DNA of 17,497 nt, from assembly GCA_937875275.1 (NCBI GenBank), contig CALNCC010000015.1, forward strand, positions 1 to 17,497, in the 5' to 3' direction. The DNA is from an uncultured Dysgonomonas sp. (GTDB taxonomy: Bacteria > Bacteroidota > Bacteroidia > Bacteroidales > Dysgonomonadaceae). Shown piece by piece: positions 13,954 through 17,497 of this stretch (positions are counted from its first letter, which is position 1; each line of letters opens with the position of its first letter). Under the pieces are notes generated by a model that was not told the origin of the DNA, did no database searches, and worked only from the letters and a program-made list of their open reading frames with translations. A program made the position numbers and the translations under genes.

Positions 13954-15084
13954 ATGAAATTTGAACTTCAATATAAAGACAGTCAGTCCAACGCACGTGC
14001 AGGATTGATTACGACAGATCATGGTCAGATCGAAACACCCATATTCATGCCGGTAGGAACGCAAGGTAGCGTGAAAGCTGTGCATATGACCGAACTGGAG
14101 AATGACATAAAGGCGCAGATCATACTTGGCAACACCTATCATTTATATTTACGTCCCGGACTCGATATTTTGCGTCAGGCAGGAGGACTGCATAAATTTA
14201 ACAGTTGGAGCAAACCTATACTGACCGATAGTGGTGGATTTCAGGTGTTTTCGTTAGCCGAAAACAGAAAGCTGACCGAAGAGGGTGCTATTTTTCGTTC
14301 ACATATCGATGGATCGAAACATATGTTTACGCCCGAGTCGGTGATGGATATCGAGCGCACGATAGGGGCTGATATTATTATGGCATTTGATGAATGCACA
14401 CCCGGTGATGCCGATTATAAATATGCAGAAAAATCCTTGAGCCTGACCGAGCGATGGCTCGACAGATGTATAAAACGATTCGATGAAACGGAATGCGAGT
14501 ATGGTTACAAACAAGCCCTTTTCCCTATTGTGCAAGGTTGCGTATATCCCGATTTGCGAAGACGTGCTGCCGAAAATGTAGCATCGAAAGGGGCAGACGG
14601 TAATGCCATTGGCGGCTTGGCGGTGGGTGAGCCTACCGAGAAAATGTATGAAATGATAGAGGTGGTAAATGAAATTCTGCCTCAAGACAAGCCTCGTTAT
14701 CTGATGGGAGTGGGTACTCCTGCGAATATATTGGAAGCCATTGAGCGTGGTGTGGATATGTTCGACTGCATCATGCCTACCCGTAACGGGCGCAATGGTC
14801 AGATATTTACAAGAAATGGTATAATGAATATGCGTAACCAAAAGTGGGCAAAAGATTTTTCTCCGATAGACGAAAACGGCGCATCATTTGTTGATACTTT
14901 ATACTCAAAAGCCTATCTTCGTCACCTGTTTATCGTGAACGAAATATTGGCATTGCAGATAGCTTCGGTACACAATCTCGCATTTTATTTGTGGTTGGTA
15001 GGCGAAGCTCGTAAGCATATTGTCGCAGGAGATTTTGTGACATGGAAAAAGAATATAATAGGAGATATATCGCGTAGGATATGA
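13954..15084 (+). CDS. tgt: tRNA-guanine transglycosylase (Tgt), zinc cysteines replaced
   Basis: A 376-residue bacterial-type Tgt of normal length. Catalytic residues are present: Asp92 in LTDSGGFQVFSL and the nucleophile Asp271 in FDCIMPTRNGRNG. The base-binding region AFDECTPG and GGLAVGEP (220-227) are intact. Tgt swaps guanine-34 for preQ1 (or queuine) in tRNAs for Asp, Asn, His and Tyr. The zinc site is odd: bacterial Tgt normally has CXCX2C followed by His in YLRHLF. Here the aligned segment is NGASFVDTLYSKAYLRHLF, so the three Cys positions are Gly309, Ser311 and Asp314, and only His324 remains. The rest is well conserved, so I expect an active enzyme, possibly with a metal-free fold. 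It begins 20 bases after the CNNM gene and overlaps the LptG-like gene by ATGA. Confidence 0.95.
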   Translation: MKFELQYKDSQSNARAGLITTDHGQIETPIFMPVGTQGSVKAVHMTELENDIKAQIILGNTYHLYLRPGLDILRQAGGLHKFNSWSKPILTDSGGFQVFSLAENRKLTEEGAIFRSHIDGSKHMFTPESVMDIERTIGADIIMAFDECTPGDADYKYAEKSLSLTERWLDRCIKRFDETECEYGYKQALFPIVQGCVYPDLRRRAAENVASKGADGNAIGGLAVGEPTEKMYEMIEVVNEILPQDKPRYLMGVGTPANILEAIERGVDMFDCIMPTRNGRNGQIFTRNGIMNMRNQKWAKDFSPIDENGASFVDTLYSKAYLRHLFIVNEILALQIASVHNLAFYLWLVGEARKHIVAGDFVTWKKNIIGDISRRI

Positions 15085-16178
15085 GAATATTGTCGATACT
15101 CGATTGGTATATTATCAAGAAGTTTTTGGGGACATATATTTTCTCCATTATACTCATTATATCCATTGCGGTAGTATTCGATGTGAATGAGCGGTTAGAT
15201 AAATTTATCAACAACGATGCTCCTTTACAAGCCATTGTATTTGATTATTATCTGAATTTTATTCCGTATTTCGCCAATCTCTTCGGATCTCTTTTTGTCT
15301 TTATATCAGTAATATTCTTTACCTCGAAACTTGCTGAAAACTCGGAGGTTATAGCCATGTTGTCGAATGGAATGAGTTTTCGACGGTTGATGAAGCCATA
15401 CATGATATCGGCGGCGGTTGTTTCGTTCGTTACATTTATGATGAGCTCTTTCATTATTCCGCCTTCCAATGTAACTCGCATCAATTTTCAGAACAAGTAT
15501 ATCAAAGACAAGAGTGTGAGTAACGTGGATAAAATACAGATTCAGCTTAGCGAAGGAAGTATTTTGTATATAGGAAGATATGAAAGCAGAGATCATACGG
15601 GATATAATATATTGATCGACAAATTTGAAGGAAAGGAACTTGTGTCGCGATTGCAAGCCTCACGATTGGTTTATGATACAGCTTATCATTGGGTATTGCA
15701 AGATTATTCGATTCGGGATTTTAATCACGACAAAGAGATTGTCCGAAGCGGTACGGCTATCGATACTACTCTGAATATAACTCCGGGAGACTTCCTTATA
15801 TCTGAGAATGGATATGAGCAGATGACGACTCCGGTGTTGTATGATTTTATACAAAAACAGAAGGAGAGGGGATTGGCTGTTGTGGGCAATGTGAGTGTGA
15901 AGCAATATGAAATAGCCTATTATCAGCGATTTGCGTCTATCTTTTCTGCATTTATTCTGACTATTATAGGAGCATCTCTTTCGTCACGGAAGATGAAGGG
16001 CGGAATGGGTATGAATATCGGTGTCGGGTTGGCATTGAGTGTCTCTTACATCCTTTTTCAGACGATTAGTTCATCTTTTGCTGTCAGTGGATCGTTGTCT
16101 CCGTTGGTTGCTGTGTGGATACCCAATATCGTATTTATGTTTATTGCAGCACTTCTTTATTCTCGTGCACCGAACTAA
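15081..16178 (+). CDS. LptF/LptG (YjgP/YjgQ) family permease
   Basis: A 365-residue permease of usual length for the family. Residues 9-33, 57-80 and 103-122 are N-terminal membrane helices. A soluble periplasmic beta domain follows (about 125-275). Three more helices lie at about 280-300, 311-332 and 337-361. Family signs are LDWYIIKKFLGTYIFS at the start, ENSEVIAMLSNGMSFRRL after helix 2 (the coupling helix contacting LptB), and YQRFASIFSAFILTIIGASLSSRK. With LptB and a second permease it extracts lipopolysaccharide or lipooligosaccharide from the inner membrane and passes it to LptC/LptA. LptF and LptG cannot be told apart by eye. It overlaps the tgt stop by 4 bases (15081-15084) and ends 17 bases before a strong terminator. 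Confidence 0.93.
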   Translation: MRILSILDWYIIKKFLGTYIFSIILIISIAVVFDVNERLDKFINNDAPLQAIVFDYYLNFIPYFANLFGSLFVFISVIFFTSKLAENSEVIAMLSNGMSFRRLMKPYMISAAVVSFVTFMMSSFIIPPSNVTRINFQNKYIKDKSVSNVDKIQIQLSEGSILYIGRYESRDHTGYNILIDKFEGKELVSRLQASRLVYDTAYHWVLQDYSIRDFNHDKEIVRSGTAIDTTLNITPGDFLISENGYEQMTTPVLYDFIQKQKERGLAVVGNVSVKQYEIAYYQRFASIFSAFILTIIGASLSSRKMKGGMGMNIGVGLALSVSYILFQTISSSFAVSGSLSPLVAVWIPNIVFMFIAALLYSRAPN

Positions 16179-16195
16179 GAAAATGATATAACGAT

Positions 16196-16233
16196 AAAAA
16201 GTATAGGACAGATTTACCTGTCCTATACTTTTT
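16196..16233. terminator. Bidirectional intrinsic terminator between convergent genes
   Basis: The core arms GTATAGGACAG (16201-16211) and CTGTCCTATAC (16218-16228) pair perfectly around a 6-base loop. Flanking AAAAA and TTTTT extend the stem to 16 pairs and supply a T-run after the hairpin on either strand. It lies between the LptG-like gene (plus, ends 16178) and the surface-protein gene (minus, ends 16241) and should end transcription of both. Confidence 0.93.
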
Positions 16234-16240
16234 ACTTCTT

Positions 16241-17497
16241 TTATTCCTCTAAAATTCCAAACTCATTATTTGCAGTTACCGTCTGAGCATCGATGTCGAA
16301 TGTCTTGGCAGAGCTGTTGTTGTAGAACATGACAGAAGCTTTTCCGTCTTTGTCTGTTTTTACATTCGGATTCCAATATAGGGTTCGTCTGTGATCTCTT
16401 TCGTCCGGCATTTCTGAATGGTTGGGAGAGTAAAACTCCTGAGCCGCAGAATATCCCTTAAAGGTTGTTTCACGAGTGGCTCTCTGTGGATCGTTGATCT
16501 GATCCTTTGTGTAAATGAATACATATACATATTGGCTGACTGGGCGGAAATTCTTAACTGCGTCACTATGGGGACGATTATAGGCACTGCTATTACTCTC
16601 AGACGGCCATTTGGGTAGTTGTCTTTTTTCGGAAGACCTGCCATAGTTCCCTTTTTCATCGAAATTGACAATTGTAGTACCACCATACGATAAAACAACT
16701 CTCGTTATGTCGTTTGTTGGAACCTCAGTCAACACTGTTTCATATTTCCTCTTTGCGAATTCGAAATACTCCAACTTTTCCATATTGTTGATCATTAGGA
16801 ATGTACGCATGTTTTTATAGGTAAGTATTTGTCCCTTCAGTTCAGCTTGAGGGTTGTGCACAAAATTAGGATCTAATTGTACTAAGAAATCCTCAATAGA
16901 TGTCGTTACCTCCCCACCTTTATCTAATATCTTATCAATTGCTTTTTCCGCATCATAAACGAATGATGATTCGGTTACGTCTTCTTCCGTAAATATTGAT
17001 TTCTCGGCAGTTATCACAAATTCGTCCAATTGCCGAAAACGTTCGGTCATACTCAAACTCGGATCATAATACTTTTCGAATTCTTTTTCCCAGTTATTGT
17101 CGGCCTCTTCTTCTGCTATTTTTGCCTCTTTTTTATTTACTTTCTTTTTGTTTTTGTCTTTTTTCAGAAGCAGGGTCTCGTAAGGATTATATGTTCGCGG
17201 AGTCGGTTCATATAAGCTGTTAAGCATTACTCTATTGATCTTCTCTTTTCCATTTTCCGTAGCGCGCAATATCAACTTCCAATCGCCATAAATATCTTCC
17301 TCGATATGGAATGAAAAATTCCCCAAAGAGTCGGTTACAGAGTTGGCACTAACCCCTTGAATCGAACTATTCTCTTCTTTCTTCATCAAGCTGAAACTGA
17401 TATCCATATTCGGCTTGTTCACTTTCTTCATCCAGCTTTTTACCGATCCGTCTATGGTCAATTCAGTTTCCATACGTTGCTCCAGCTTGAAAGGATT
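16241..17497 (-). CDS. C-terminal part of a large surface protein with plug-like domain, 5' end cut off
   Basis: The frame is open past the right edge, with eight further codons beyond the internal Met at 17473, so this is the last 418 or so residues of a longer protein. The first 90 residues resemble a macroglobulin- or carboxypeptidase-regulatory-like beta sandwich (DSLGNFSFHIEEDIYGDWKL). A Lys/Glu-rich linker follows. The next region resembles a TonB-receptor plug (VPTNDITRVVLSYGG, then VYVFIYTKDQ). The C-terminus has RTLYWNPNVKTDKDGKASVMFYN, a beta-sandwich tail common in large Bacteroidota surface proteins. No outer-membrane barrel follows, so it is not a complete TonB-dependent transporter. 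Such proteins are usually exported through the Sec pathway, but the signal region is outside the window. Function unknown. It ends 7 bases before the bidirectional terminator. Confidence 0.8.
   Translation of the reverse strand, partial: NPFKLEQRMETELTIDGSVKSWMKKVNKPNMDISFSLMKKEENSSIQGVSANSVTDSLGNFSFHIEEDIYGDWKLILRATENGKEKINRVMLNSLYEPTPRTYNPYETLLLKKDKNKKKVNKKEAKIAEEEADNNWEKEFEKYYDPSLSMTERFRQLDEFVITAEKSIFTEEDVTESSFVYDAEKAIDKILDKGGEVTTSIEDFLVQLDPNFVHNPQAELKGQILTYKNMRTFLMINNMEKLEYFEFAKRKYETVLTEVPTNDITRVVLSYGGTTIVNFDEKGNYGRSSEKRQLPKWPSESNSSAYNRPHSDAVKNFRPVSQYVYVFIYTKDQINDPQRATRETTFKGYSAAQEFYSPNHSEMPDERDHRRTLYWNPNVKTDKDGKASVMFYNNSSAKTFDIDAQTVTANNEFGILEE

Noticed and set aside
1..17497. CRISPR array, mobile element, phage or defence system
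   Set aside because: No regularly spaced repeats, transposase, integrase or known defence domains were seen; every long frame is accounted for by housekeeping or family-level proteins.

Overview
The window (17,497 bases) looks like ordinary chromosome of a Bacteroidota bacterium, most likely order Bacteroidales. Dysgonomonadaceae or Porphyromonadaceae are a guess from protein flavour only. The evidence is exact copies of the Bacteroidota -7 promoter box TAnnTTTG in front of several genes, weak ribosome binding sites, lipoprotein signals with short lipoboxes, and lineage-typical proteins (SHOCT/DUF4870, Bacteroidota-style Tgt, a plug-like surface protein ending in an RTLYWNP-type domain). I see no phage, insertion sequence, CRISPR array, tRNA or rRNA, and no gap between genes longer than about 165 bases. 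Coding density is high.

Layout, left to right. (1) 1-3308, minus strand: mtaB, a lysophospholipid (lipid A type) acyltransferase and cinA, separated by 5-base gaps and read from one promoter near 3333; cinA runs off the left edge. (2) 3448-5592, plus strand: two neighbouring membrane-associated TPR proteins, each with its own -7 box. (3) 5634-6851, minus: a divergent PLP enzyme of the Cys/Met (trans-sulfuration) family. (4) 6981-11973, minus: a tightly packed nine-gene set in the order vanZ-like, TlpA-like thioredoxin, two SMR transporters, hisH, DUF4870 protein, hisA, hisF, inositol-monophosphatase-family phosphatase. Gaps are 21 bases or less and two junctions are ATGA overlaps, so this reads as one operon from a promoter near 12013. 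(5) 12137-12517, plus: a lone glyoxalase-fold protein. (6) 12593-16178, plus: CNNM/CorC-type membrane protein, tgt and an LptF/LptG-type permease, closed by a perfect bidirectional hairpin terminator at 16196-16233. (7) 16241-17497, minus: the C-terminal part of a large surface protein that continues past the right edge.

How the genes fit together: hisH and hisF form imidazole glycerol phosphate synthase and hisA makes its substrate, so three consecutive histidine-pathway polypeptides are here. hisG, hisD, hisC, hisB and hisIE are not in the window, and a phosphatase sits where hisIE might be expected. mtaB and tgt both modify tRNA but lie in different operons. The acyltransferase and the LptG-like permease both belong to outer-membrane lipid biogenesis.

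I did not find a clearly new biological system. The points most worth following up are: Tgt with all three zinc-ligand cysteines replaced; the phosphatase and the DUF4870 membrane protein inside the his cluster; the paired SMR genes transcribed ahead of hisH; a TlpA-like protein without the cis-proline; and a PLP enzyme with several substituted family residues.
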